Shown in pieces: positions 45,228 through 56,239 of a stretch of DNA of 64,000 bases; position 1 is the stretch's first letter, and each line of letters begins with the position of its first letter. This DNA is from Owenia fusiformis (taxonomy: Eukaryota; Annelida; Polychaeta; Sabellida; Oweniidae). The notes under the pieces were generated by a model. It was not told the DNA's origin. It was given only the letters and a program-made list of their open reading frames with translations, and searched no databases. The DNA is taken from the NCBI GenBank assembly GCA_903813345.2, contig CAIIXF020000005.1:3666356-3730355 (forward strand), given 5' to 3'. A program made the translations under genes and the position numbers.

Positions 45228-46863
45228 AAAGGAGTGGTATCGATATGGTGAAATCTTTGAACAAATGTTTCTCTTAAACCAGTCATAAAAAATCTGAAAA
45301 TTGAACACATCGTCATTGTCATCTTTTGAATGGTAACAATATAATTTGAAAAATATATGTATATACTTTCATCTATATTGTTTTAAAAAACACATCAAAC
45401 ACTTGTTTTGTTCTTGGTATCATGTTTCCATAGTGAAATGAAACATCTTTCCGAACCTCATTGAAACAAAATGACATAGACACAACATGTTTAGGTCTCT
45501 CATTATTGTAATTGTACAAAGGAAATGTGGTTGATTTTAAAAAGTATCTTATTAATGAAATAAAAGGTTTATCTTGGTTTTTATCTATTTTCGGGGGATT
45601 TTGTTTTAATTTTTTCATACTTTTTTAAAATCAACCAAAAATTCCTTTGTATAACTATAATATTGAGATGTCTAAAACATGTTGTATATGCTATTTTGTT
45701 CCAACAAGGTTCGGAAAGACATTTTATTTCATTCTTAAGAATTGGTAGAAAGGAGCAAAAACAATTGCACTAAAAAACAAAAAATGTTAACAAAAACAGT
45801 GACGTGTCGCAAAAAGCTCGCGCACGCATTGTTACACATTTTGTGGCGTAATCCAGAGGATCCTCGCTTTTAACATGATAGAATGTGACGTTTTTGAGAA
45901 AATTGTACACACATGAAAATCCTTTCGTCCTCCACATTTACCTCTATATCTCAAAACATTTTAGACGAATAACTCTGATATCATATATACATTGTTAATG
46001 GGCTAGGAGCATCATAAAACACGAATCAATTGATATTTTAGGTGAAATAAATATACGTGGTGCTGTGCTTGAAAATAGGCGAATGGCGTAAATTAGCCCT
46101 ATTTAAATGAATTTTGAAAACCTTTCGTCCTCCACTTTTCCACATATAACAGAAAACACATACTTTTGTGAACAAAATCAACTATTTATTAATATACTAG
46201 AGTTTAGGAGCAAAATAATCATGTATGATTTATTAAAAATTGATCTCGTATTTTTTGTTTAATGTACACCTGAAAAGTTGAAGGTACCAAAAAATGAGCA
46301 AAAAAGGTCGCTGTCAACAGATTCTAATTTTCAGACTCTATGACGTCACAATATGGGACGCTTACTAAAATTCATCCTTTGAAATAAAACTTCCATCTAC
46401 CTTTATCAAGACGAAAAATAAGTGTAATAGTCATATATTGTTTGAGTTATGAGCGTTTAAAGATGAAAAATAATTCAAAATGTAACGTGTCAACATGGGA
46501 TATTTGCCAGATGTTTTGGTAAAAAACTCTTTTTTAAAAACGAACACGCAAAAAATGTGAACGGAGTGTAGTTGATCTAAAATCTTCATCGAAACAGCTT
46601 TAAAATGATATATAACTTTAATTAGAATATTATCTTATAATCCGGGGAATCAAAGTTACATTCACGCGATACCCTTAAAAAACAAATGCGCCACCTTTTT
46701 GCGACACGTCAGTTAAATAAAATTCTAAATAATTTTTGCATTAAATTGTTGTCAATCGGTCAACATTACATAAAATACCGTGTTTTTTACAAAATGTTTT
46801 CAATAATTGGTTTAAGAGAAAACCATTGTTGAATTCAGTTCATCATATCGATACCTATCCTTT
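45228..46863. mobile_element. Fold-back family copy X, with nested insertion
   Basis: Ends AAAGGAGTGGTATCGATATG and CATATCGATACCTATCCTTT are inverted repeats. The body is itself folded: CTTTCCGAACCTCATTGAAA (45449) opposite TTCCAACAAGGTTCGGAAAG, with a centre near 45575. It is split at AAAACAGT by the element at 45801-46710; without it the copy is about 722 bp. Confidence 0.75.
45801..46710. mobile_element. 910-bp element nested in copy X, 3-bp duplication
   Basis: Ends GACGTGTCGCAAAAAG and CTTTTTGCGACACGTC are perfect 16-bp inverted repeats, flanked by AGT (45798-45800, 46711-46713). The interior has a direct repeat (CCTTTCGTCCTCCAC at 45925 and 46121). No ORF. Superfamily not assigned. Confidence 0.8.
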
Positions 46864-47343
46864 AAGCATTATACATTTAAAAATGATGCCACATAAACCA
46901 TCGTAACACCATTGATCTAGCAATCTTCTTCATATTGAATTCCAAACCTCCATCTTCTTATTATATCTTAGAGCTTACACATGAGTATATGTTCGATTAT
47001 ATGATACTTTTTGCCGGCAGAATTTGCGACATCTTTCGTTCATTCGTTTTACACAATTGTGCTACTGTGGCCCCGTAATTAAATCGCTCTTATATGTCTA
47101 CCACTATAATAGCTCATTGGAATGGGCATTATATAACGCCATCTCTCTTATATGTCAACCATCGTAAAAGCTATGTGTTATACATGTATATGATGTCTCA
47201 CATGACTACAGTTATGTAGTGTTCGTTTTGCCAGCCTCTTTTCAAACAACCATTGCCATATCATAGAGTAATGAAATATTCATAATGACGCATGTAACAA
47301 TTCAGCAACCACAGCGTTTGATTAAATGATATAGTATATGACG

Positions 47344-50300
47344 TCACACCTCTCCTATAACAACCATAGTGCTAGCTTTTTGAGATATCACATGGTCTAT
47401 TTCTCGTTTCATTTGGCATAGTGAGCACTGCCAGCAGCAGGTTACTGCACAACAATCATTCATGACACTGCCCTGAAACAAAATCATGAAAAAAGGTTTT
47501 CATTAGTAATAGCAATATTTCTCTGAAGCAACAGCAATATAATGGCAATAACAAAAGAGAGTTGCACAATATTAAAAACATTTTATCTCTCTATTCCCAT
47601 TATTCTCGTAAGTTAATATCTGAGAATTGTAATATTATATATACAGGGTGGGCAAATACGTCCACGCTCTTCTTATAGTGATAAGTTTTTTAAAAGTGCA
47701 TGTATTTAAAAATGCTTTTGTGGAGTGGGAGAAATCAATTTTGCAATTATTCCTAAAGTGAAATAAATATATCCAGGTTTTCGTTAATGTTAGTGTACGA
47801 TACACTGAGAGTCTAGATGAAAACATACAGTTATCAGTGAGAATTAATAATATACAAAGCAACACTTTTTGCCCAACCTGTAGATCAGCAACATTAATCC
47901 GAACATTTGATTGAATTAGTCATTTCATTGCAGAGACATATAGAGAGGTATAAATAAACAACTCTGGGGAACCTTTGTGCGTGTATATCCAATATGTTCC
48001 CCATATTGAAATGGAATAACTCCACGTTAGATCATGATTTTGGGATGTATGGGGTTTGTTTTTCTTGACCGATATGCACTTAGAGTTTGCTTTTTCTTGC
48101 TAAGTTCCATTACAACTTTTGGTTCTTTCCCTTTGGCACTTGTGCTTATATATCCTTATCATTATTTTTATTTGTAAAGAAATTTCCCAACTTGTTCAAC
48201 TAAAATATCCTTTATATCTTAAATGTAGAGAGACAATATAATCTTTCTTCGCTACTGTACTTAAGAAATTCTGGAGAAATCAAATGGGGACCATCAAATG
48301 GAGATTCTTAAGAATTCAGAAGTTCTTTTAGCAAAATGTAATTGTCAACATCGACACTTCATGTCAATCTAACATGCCAGTTCGAGATAAATACTTAAAA
48401 CCACACAAAGACAATGACACTACGTAGGTATAAATATGTAAATTGGATTTGACAGTCCCTTTCTTTCCAAGTGATTAGTCTAAGTATGTTCCATTAATGA
48501 CAACACAGATTTATACAGAATTAATGATGAAAAACAGAACGTAGAGAATAGACTAGATGTGAGCAGAAATAATCTTGATTTACGTCATCAAATATTCAAA
48601 ATTCAGTCAAAGTGATGTCATATTTGAAATCTGCATGTAAAAGTACATCTATAAATATGGTTTCGAAAATTGATTATCAACTTTGAAGATTTAATTTTTT
48701 TTTGAAAATGTGACTTCTTGTTCGGGTTGATTCCTCATAGACCCAATGTTACAAAGTCACAAAAAGTGAATTATCTTTTCTTGTATTGGACAAATAACAT
48801 TTTCTTTTACTGGACACATTTTAATTTGCATAACTATTAGATACATAAGGTTATATGAAAATTGAACCACGCAAATAGATGTAATTTAAGTTAAAGGGAA
48901 CTTTCTACCATACCCGCCATGCTATCTGACCCGAACGAGCCATCTGGTGGTGATTCTGGTAACTACCTACTCGCATCTGCGTTATTGAATGTTGCCATGT
49001 ATTATACTGTGTAATTATTATATGTTCACTAACGATACCAAAATGAACATCAAATATAGTATATTAGAATGGAAATACAGCAAAAACAAAACAAAAAATG
49101 AAAAATACTTTCTAAATTGTTATTCATGAAATATTGATAGACCTGTTAAGTTTAGGTAATCTATGATTATATGATTGAAATACTAAACGTGGCTTTGTGA
49201 ACGGATGTTCACCCTTTAGTATTCCATAGATTTAGGTTTCACACTTGATTGGATTGTTTCTGTCTTGTATCATTTGCATTGAGACTAAATGATGAAATCT
49301 TACATGTAATAAATATAAGCGTATCTACAGCCACTTATATTAAACAAATACTGGATGATCAGGAGCTGGATATGGCAGAATACCTATTCGAGAAAAAATA
49401 TTGGGCGAGGCGGCAGCCGAGCCCAATATTTTTTCGAGGAAAGGTATTCTGGCCATATCCAGCTCCTGATCATCCAGTATTTGTTTTATTATGCACCTCC
49501 CAATCAAAGTTAAGTGGAGTACTTACTGGAGTACAGGCTTTAACTGTCGTTTAGTTGACATTATTTTGACATTTATTTATTTTTTGTTTCAAAACTCAGA
49601 CGACTTCCGGCCAGTTTATTCGCTACACTGGACGAAAATATTTGCCCCGGGAATTTAATTTTTATTTATTCGAGACGTTCTTGCAGAATTATATGTAACT
49701 TTTGAATGATAAGGGTAATTGTGACTGATTAAGTGCATTTTTTCTTCTATTTTCCGCCAGTTTCAGATGTAAGCTTTAAGTAGTACTCCAGTTATTAAGA
49801 AATAAAACTCTGAAGTGGAAATGTTGCAAAAAAATTGAAAAAAATATCCGACCCTTTTTCTCGAAAGGGTCAGATATTAAAAAAATATCCGGCAGTTTTC
49901 AGAAAAGAGCAGAGTATTGCCAAATTACAAGCAACTAAGAACCAATCAGATTTGAGTATTTTAATGAGGTGCATAATAAATGATAATATCTGCCTTCTTT
50001 TCAGTTCCCAGTTACTCATGAAAAGGTATTACAATTTCATCAATATGCATTGAATATTCAATGATGCTGTTATGCTGAATGTTCAATGATGTTATATAGA
50101 CATTGTGAAATTGTACATTAGATCATGGAATGGTAGAATTTATTTCAATTTACTTGTAATATACTTTTAATAACTATTTAAATATTATTTTTAGTTTCAT
50201 AAATTATTGTGAAATGTTTCCATTTGTGATATTTTACCGTATATCGAATGCTTCAGATGTGTCGACCGAACTTCTGTTGAATAAAATGGACTGAGGAACA

Positions 50301-50508
50301 CTACGATTTCAAAAAGGCAATGTTTGAGATTGCCAAGGATTTAACCTTCCAACGTAAATTGCATTTACCTCAATAGAATTCTCAGATCTTAATTTCACTC
50401 TCAGCGCTACCGTTGAGTTGGGGACGATACACGGAATGCAACATGCCTCTCCCATTTTAGCTGCCAACCACGCCTCGAAACATATCGGACACCAGAACGC
50501 CGCACAAC
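47344..50508 (-). CDS. PLAC8-domain paralogue, last two exons only
   Basis: Partial PLAC8-family gene on the same strand as the complete one. The penultimate exon is 50508-50369 (140 bp, same length and phase as its counterpart) and encodes GCAAFWCPICFEAWLAAKMG followed by EACCIPC. The last exon is 47472-47344 (129 bp including TGA) and encodes DCCAVTCCWQCSLCQMKRE and the shared C-terminus IGEV. Acceptors read ctttatctttag and gttttgtttcag; the donor is GTAAAT. The intron between them is 2896 bp, against 170 bp in the other gene, and holds a 237-bp TA-flanked element, a 440-bp MITE and two large palindromes. Exons 1 and 2 were not found up to 64 kb on this strand, so they lie far upstream, outside the window, or are lost. 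Both exons are open and spliceable, so this need not be a pseudogene. Confidence 0.75.
47644..47880. mobile_element. 237-bp TA-flanked MITE in the PLAC8 paralogue intron
   Basis: Ends CAGGGTGGGCAAATA and TTTTTGCCCAACCTG are imperfect inverted repeats, flanked by TA (47642-47643, 47881-47882). Terminal motif matches the 620-bp element in intron 1 of the other PLAC8 gene. Confidence 0.72.
48547..48986. mobile_element. 440-bp MITE family (GATGCGAGTAG termini), copy 2
   Basis: Same orientation and landmarks as copy 1, with ends AATAGACTAGATGTGAGCAG and CTACTCGCATCTGCGTTATT. It lies in the intron between the two visible exons of the PLAC8 paralogue. Confidence 0.85.
49338..49489. repeat. 150-bp near-perfect palindrome
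   Basis: Arms of about 70 bp: AACAAATACTGGATGATCAG, GAGCTGGATATGGC and AAAAAATATTGGGC on the left are mirrored on the right around GAGGCGGCAGCCGAG. Only a few mismatches or one-base indels. It lies in the PLAC8 paralogue intron. Confidence 0.85.
49486..49980. mobile_element. 0.5-kb inverted-repeat element (TTATTATGCACCTC ends)
   Basis: TTTATTATGCACCTC at 49486 and GAGGTGCATAATAAA at 49966-49980 form inverted ends, with further internal pairing (GGAGTACTTACTGGAGTAC against GTACTCCAGTTATTAAG). A strong small hairpin, GACCCTTTTTCTCGAAAGGGTC, occupies about 49850-49871. The left end overlaps the palindrome at 49338, suggesting insertion into or growth from it. Confidence 0.55.
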
Positions 50509-51655
50509 CTAAAGATAAAGAAAAACAGCACAGTATGTACGTGTAATAAATTGGCAGTAAAGCGTGCATGAGTACAGTGGGCGAAGCTTATTATTTCTTT
50601 AAAACAGGACTTGAGATAACCAATAAGGGTTTCGTACACTTAAGAAACATTTTGTTTCGAGAATACTAATGCGAGAAAACTATTACCAACCTTTCTTTAT
50701 TAAATAATGACGAAGTATTATTTAATAAAGCTTATTTCAAAGCAAAGTTACATCAAACAAAAATACATATAAGAGACCTGCAATCTATCTCTATGATAAG
50801 TATCCTGTACTACCTCCAAATAGGTGCACCTGATCCATATATCTATTTTACTTCATTCATATTTTTCTAATAACCTGTTACACATTACATAATGTTCACT
50901 GGCATGTAGCGATTAAAGCGATACTGGATACTTTACTGAATTGTGTCGAAGTTAGACGTGTGGTGCGGAAGTTAATATGCAGATGACCATTATTTCAATG
51001 TTATATTGTTTGTAGGCAAATTGAGATTAGGCCATTGGAGTATTTGTTTCACGCATACATAAAGCATAACGCATTCAAGGGTCACATTTATCATTAAACC
51101 AATAACTCAAACATATGACCTTGTACACCGACCACCTCTTGAAATCAATGCAGGCCGATTTCAACGAATGCAAACGGTGATATATAAAAGAAACATAATC
51201 AAGCATGACCACGTCCCAACTTCTTTTGTTTTCTTTACAACTAAGCTATGACTGCAGTCTATTCAGTGTTGCGTATCGAACCTTGTTTATTATAAAAATA
51301 GTGCAACAACAAGCAGAATTCACACATTTACCTTATACTTATTCTCAACTGAAGACATTGAATTTATCTCTTTAGGTTTTACATTATAAATATCTTAACA
51401 TGCAGAATACGAAAATAGAGGCTTAGGCCCAACTTTGTATGGATTTTATGAAAATAATCTGATTTTAGAGAAATGAAAAGAAAAATGTCCACACCCTACA
51501 CAAAATATTTATGGTTCCCCGGGAATACGTATGCTGTGTTGCTTTATATTAGAATCGTATTCCAGTTACAGAAAGAAGTACATATCATGCTAAACTATAT
51601 ACATATATTTATCGTCTATTATTCTTTGACAAGTAGAGTGGAGAATAAAAATGAA
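50509..51655. other. Upstream of the PLAC8 paralogue exon, no exon found
   Basis: Searched on the minus strand for the missing exon with the SGLCDC motif and for exon 1; neither was seen. Otherwise plain AT-rich sequence. Confidence 0.4.
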
Positions 51656-51657
51656 AA

Positions 51658-52230
51658 AGGATGATTCTCGGTTTGGAGAACGAAGTTCATCACTCTAATT
51701 GAGCGCTATCCCTGCTTCGGACAAATTTGATTTTTTTACATAATATAGATTTGAATGTCTTCTTTTGAATAGACATAAATTAATTTGGGTAATATTTCTA
51801 GATTTTCCATAAAAAATTACTAGTGAACCACCCAACGTCGCTTCTATGATTCGTACCACTTTTTTAACTTGATGTATTGCATATTTCCGTGGGTCGATTT
51901 AAAAAAAAATACAAACGACGTATACATGAATATGTCATAAGCATATCGTGAGATAATTGTTAGATTAGGTTTGCTATAAGTGACTTTAAAACAAAAAAAT
52001 AAAAAACATTAGTTCACGTGTTAAAGTTCCATTGACCGTGACATCAAGGAAAATTGAGCTTTTTGTCATCAGACATCTTTATAGATGGAACTAGCTATGT
52101 ACTACATTTTCAAATACACTCATAGAACATATCTAAGATGTTCTTTTTATCGATGAAAAGATTCTTACATTCGGAAGTTACATTAAAATATCAATTGCAA
52201 TAGCCGCCTGTTTTTAACATCCCTTTGTCA
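51658..52230. mobile_element. CTCGGTTTGGAGAA family, copy 2
   Basis: Begins GATTCTCGGTTTGGAGAACG; the order of landmarks (AATTTGATTTTTTTACATAA, TTAAAGTTCCATTGACCGTG, GGAAAATTGAGCTTTTTG, AACTAGCTATGTACTACATT) follows copy 1 at 4955. It also contains TTACTAGTGAACCACCCAAC, GACGTATAC and a CGTGGGTCGATTT block shared with copy 3. Confidence 0.65.
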
Positions 52231-52239
52231 CTCATCCCT

Positions 52240-54905
52240 TAATTATCTCTGTGTATCCATTCTGATACTCATAGCATCTTTCTGTTTCACCTGAAACATC
52301 TCAGGGCTGAGAAGAAATGAGATGTCATGGTTTATCATGATGCTGTGTATCTTATACTTGTGTGTGTTCGATTTTGATAGCACCCGAGTGCAACCTAAGG
52401 AGCACATACAATACATTTTGTGTATGCCCAGTCTGGTCTTATATCTGCCTGCTCCGAGGAATTTTGGTGGCGATTTTTTGATTTTTGTAATAGCCTACTA
52501 CATAGCATCTCTTGTGCGCGTAAATCCCAATGTTTTGAAATAGAAAATAGAGACTCAATTCTATATCGATAGTTTCACAGATGAGGGTAGCGAATGGGCG
52601 CAGCTTTGACGATCAACGAATGATATAACGATATCACGGATTTCACCGAATGTTATATTCATCCCTAAATAGCTTATTTATTTAGTCTTAAGATCCTTGT
52701 GATGTTTCTATTCATTGCAGTGACTCTGAAATTGCTGTGCCAGATATTACGTCACAGCGACTCATTTTCCAACATTTAAGCATAAATAATTGAAATATAA
52801 TTATTAAAGAATGAGGACCTTGTGTTTCACTCTGGACGAGGGGGGCCATGTCTCGGCTAGTTGTGCATTAACGTTTGATACTCTTTTGTGGATAAAAATA
52901 ATGAATATATGTTAAAGTAGCACTAAGCAGATACTTTTAAAGAATATAGTTACACTTAAAGAATAGGTCCAACGAATATATATTGAATATAGGACTCGTT
53001 TGATGAACGATCGTTGTAATAATTCTAATAAACCTATAGAAATGAATCAACGATTAAAGTGCTTAATTCGGTAATTTCTGTTTATTTTTTCTCACTGCAG
53101 TAGATTAAACAGATATTGGTTAGTAAAAATAGTATTCCAACAGACTCTTAACTCATTCTATTTGTTCATTAGTGGCAAAATAAGATTTCCCGGGAAAAAA
53201 CATGAAGTCACGAACAGAACCGGTTATGGATTTTTATCGGCAATGCGTTATGCAACTCGAATGTAAATTCAAAAGTGTTCATGTTATACCGTGTTCTGAT
53301 TGGCCAGAAAGGAGTAACACTTACCGAAATCACCTCATGGTTCAATGCCTTTTGGTTACAAAATTTTAGACGCCTTATGTTAGGTAATACTATCAACTGA
53401 GCGTGTTTATTTTCTATATTGTGTTCTGACTGGCCAGAAAGTAATTCTGCATGACTAGCTATGTGAAAACGTACCGCTGGGTCGGAGGCTCTAATTTAGG
53501 TATTATTTTTTTGGGTTTATCGGAGGAAAAAACGTGACTCCAAAGTAGTCATCTCTGAATCAATTCCTCACTTCAATGAATGCAGTTGCAATCAATTACA
53601 CTAACACTTTATAAGCACGTTCGGAGATTATGAACTCCAACAACATATTCTAAACCCGTCCTGTTCGTGATGTCATGATAGAGATTTGAAATTGTGTTCC
53701 CGATTTTGAACATTAAATTTCACATTTATAAAAATGTTTACAAGAACGGTTACTGGTTCGACATGTTAGTGGTATTTAGAACGTGTATAAACTGTATTTT
53801 GACCCCATGAGCATCGAACAGACACTTTAAGTTAATTGAAAGACTTCGTGTTCAAGTTAGCTGAATTTCGTGTAACTTAACTCTGTTATGTTTCTAGATT
53901 TTACTTGTGGAGAACAGAAATCATAATCACAATCGTATTTTAAGGCAAATAGGCCATGCATATGCTTTGAGTTACACGGTGAATGATCAAATTAACATAT
54001 TTTGGATGTTGAATTTCATTTCAAGTTCATTCGAATTTTACGCATTATCCAATAAAATTAATGTATACTGTCTAGGCTGAGACTAACATATATATGTTAT
54101 TTAATGTATTTAATATACAGGATATATCTGAGAAGGTTATACATGTATAATATATCTACAAGAGGAACAGTGGGGACCGAGGGTTGATATATTACCTTTA
54201 CCTGTCGAAAATCGGGCATTTAATAACTGATTTATTTGTAAATTATGAGGATTAGATACGCATTGAATGTAAGTTATTGAGGTGTTAGAAAAACAAACTT
54301 ACAAACAAACCACCGAGTTTAGACATATTATTACATGTATTGTCCTATTATCAAATCATATATTGTGTTCTATTTCTAAAACGTTAACAGTTTATGGTGT
54401 ACAATAAAACTATTACTATGAACCACTTTGATACATTTAGACATAAAATATCAAGTTACTCATCAGCCAACAAATCACAAAATATCGAAAAATGAAAAAT
54501 ACGAGGTACTTGTTCACTCAAATCTTGCAGTCAATTGGTAATGTATGTTATATAAATAGTATATAACATATATAATGTATATTATATAAATAGTTCGCAA
54601 AGTAAATGAGCAAAAGCGTAACATTTGTATGTAGCATGCTTCATAAAACAAGTCAGCGTGCATTTTGTTCCTGGCACTGATTGGTTAATAAGTGAATACA
54701 ATTCGTTGAATGCACGATGCACTCACAAGATTAGCAGCTGGGAAAGGCTATTCAACAAAAAGTACGCTTTCGTACTCATAAAAGGATTACCCTTTTACAA
54801 CTTTGACAACTTTGAAGCATGAACTTAGAAATGTACTAACTGTTACTGTTACCCTGTGGATCCCAGGGTTTTGATATGTTCTGCGAAGTCATGCAAAGAA
54901 AGACC
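52240..54905. other. Intergenic, no gene recognised
   Basis: Two copies of TTCTGA(T/C)TGGCCAGAAAG at 53294 and 53424 are the only clear repeat; a TATATAA-rich duplication lies at 54545-54595. Open frames here do not look like genes. Confidence 0.4.
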
Positions 54906-54910
54906 ATATA

Positions 54911-55285
54911 GTCCATTTGTCATTTTCTGAACGTATGAATATTTAAAAGTATGATGTTTTTCTGTGTAAATACTATCATTAGGGATTATTGGAGTGATTT
55001 AGCTGGGTTGCCAAAAAATAACTTTGGGGAAAATTTGGGTATCTATTACCATAGTAACATACCAGGTATATGGTGGTATCCCAACGCTAAGTCAATAGTC
55101 AACGCCATGTTAAGCGATTGCACCCCTCCCTAATCAGCCTATATAATTTTTTCCCCAAACAAACTTTTTCGGCAACCCAGTTAAATCACTTTAGAAAACC
55201 CTTATTATCATAAATCGACCATAAAACATCGTACTTTTAACAAATTCTAGGTTCACTTTTGGATGTATAGGGGTGACAAATGGAC
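54911..55285. mobile_element. 375-bp TA-flanked fold-back MITE (GTCCATTTGTCA ends)
   Basis: GTCCATTTGTCA and TGACAAATGGAC are inverted ends flanked by TA. Imperfect pairing extends about 140 bp per arm (GTGATTTAGCTGGGTTGCC against GGCAACCCAGTTAAATCAC). Confidence 0.7.
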
Positions 55286-55420
55286 TAATATACTAAAAGT
55301 ATATGCCAGCTAGTCATATCTGTGACACTTTTGTATGATATGTATTCCACTTTGAACCACCATCTATTTCAATATTGTGAAAATATATATTTCCCAAATT
55401 ATAAAATAAATGATCTTGTA

Positions 55421-56236
55421 TTCGCGAATGCCACTAACGCCTGTCGGCTGCCGGATTAACCTACTATTTTATGGGCAATTCATTAAAATATGAATGGAAT
55501 ATTGGCAGGTACTTTTAATATTTAAATGAGTTGCCCATAGAAAAGTATGTTAATCCGGTAGATGAAATCTTTCATTCCCAAATCATAGTCTTAGCTTATA
55601 TTTGCGAATGCAAATAACGCCTTTCGGCTACCGGATTAACCTTCTATTTCACTGGAGACCCATGTAAATACGAATAGTACCTGCCACTATTCCATTCACA
55701 TTTAAATGAGTTAGTCATAGAATACTGGGTTAATCAGGTAACCGAGATGCGTTAGTTGCATTCGCGAATATAAGGTTAGAGTCCATTTCACTGTTTTATT
55801 GCGTCAGTAGAACCCCAAAAATAAGAAATCGGGAGACCATTGTGCAATAATATATGGAAAAGTAGATTCATATTGTACATGAATGACATTTGTATATTTC
55901 AGATTTTCTCGTTTTTTGTGCAATAAGACTGTGACCTCTTGTAATTTGAAGAATTTCAGCCATGTTAATCTTATTGAAAATAACATGGCAGAGAAGCATC
56001 CATATATAAGAGGCCACACACTTTATAAGCCAAACTAGAAGCAATCCAAGATATACAAATGTCATTCATGTACAATAGGAACATATTTTTCCATATATTA
56101 TTGCATGATGATATTGTGATTTCTTATTTTTTAGGTTTTACTGACGCAATTCAACAGTGAAATGGACTAGCTTGTATTCACGAATGCAAGAAACGCCCGT
56201 CGGCTACCGGATTAAACTACCTTTGCAATCGTCGGT
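55421..56236. mobile_element. Cluster of palindromic GCGAATGC elements around a fold-back insertion
   Basis: Three related units: A 55421-55566, B 55597-55780 and C 56169-56236 (left part only), sharing TATTCGCGAATGC, TAACGCCTGTCGGCT and ACCGGATTAACCT; B is a near-palindrome ending GCGTTAGTTGCATTCGCGAA. Between B and C sits a fold-back element (about 55786-56166) with ends AGTCCATTTCACTG and CAGTGAAATGGACT and arms of about 130 bp sharing CATGAATGACATTTGTATAT. Confidence 0.7.
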
Positions 56237-56239
56237 ATT

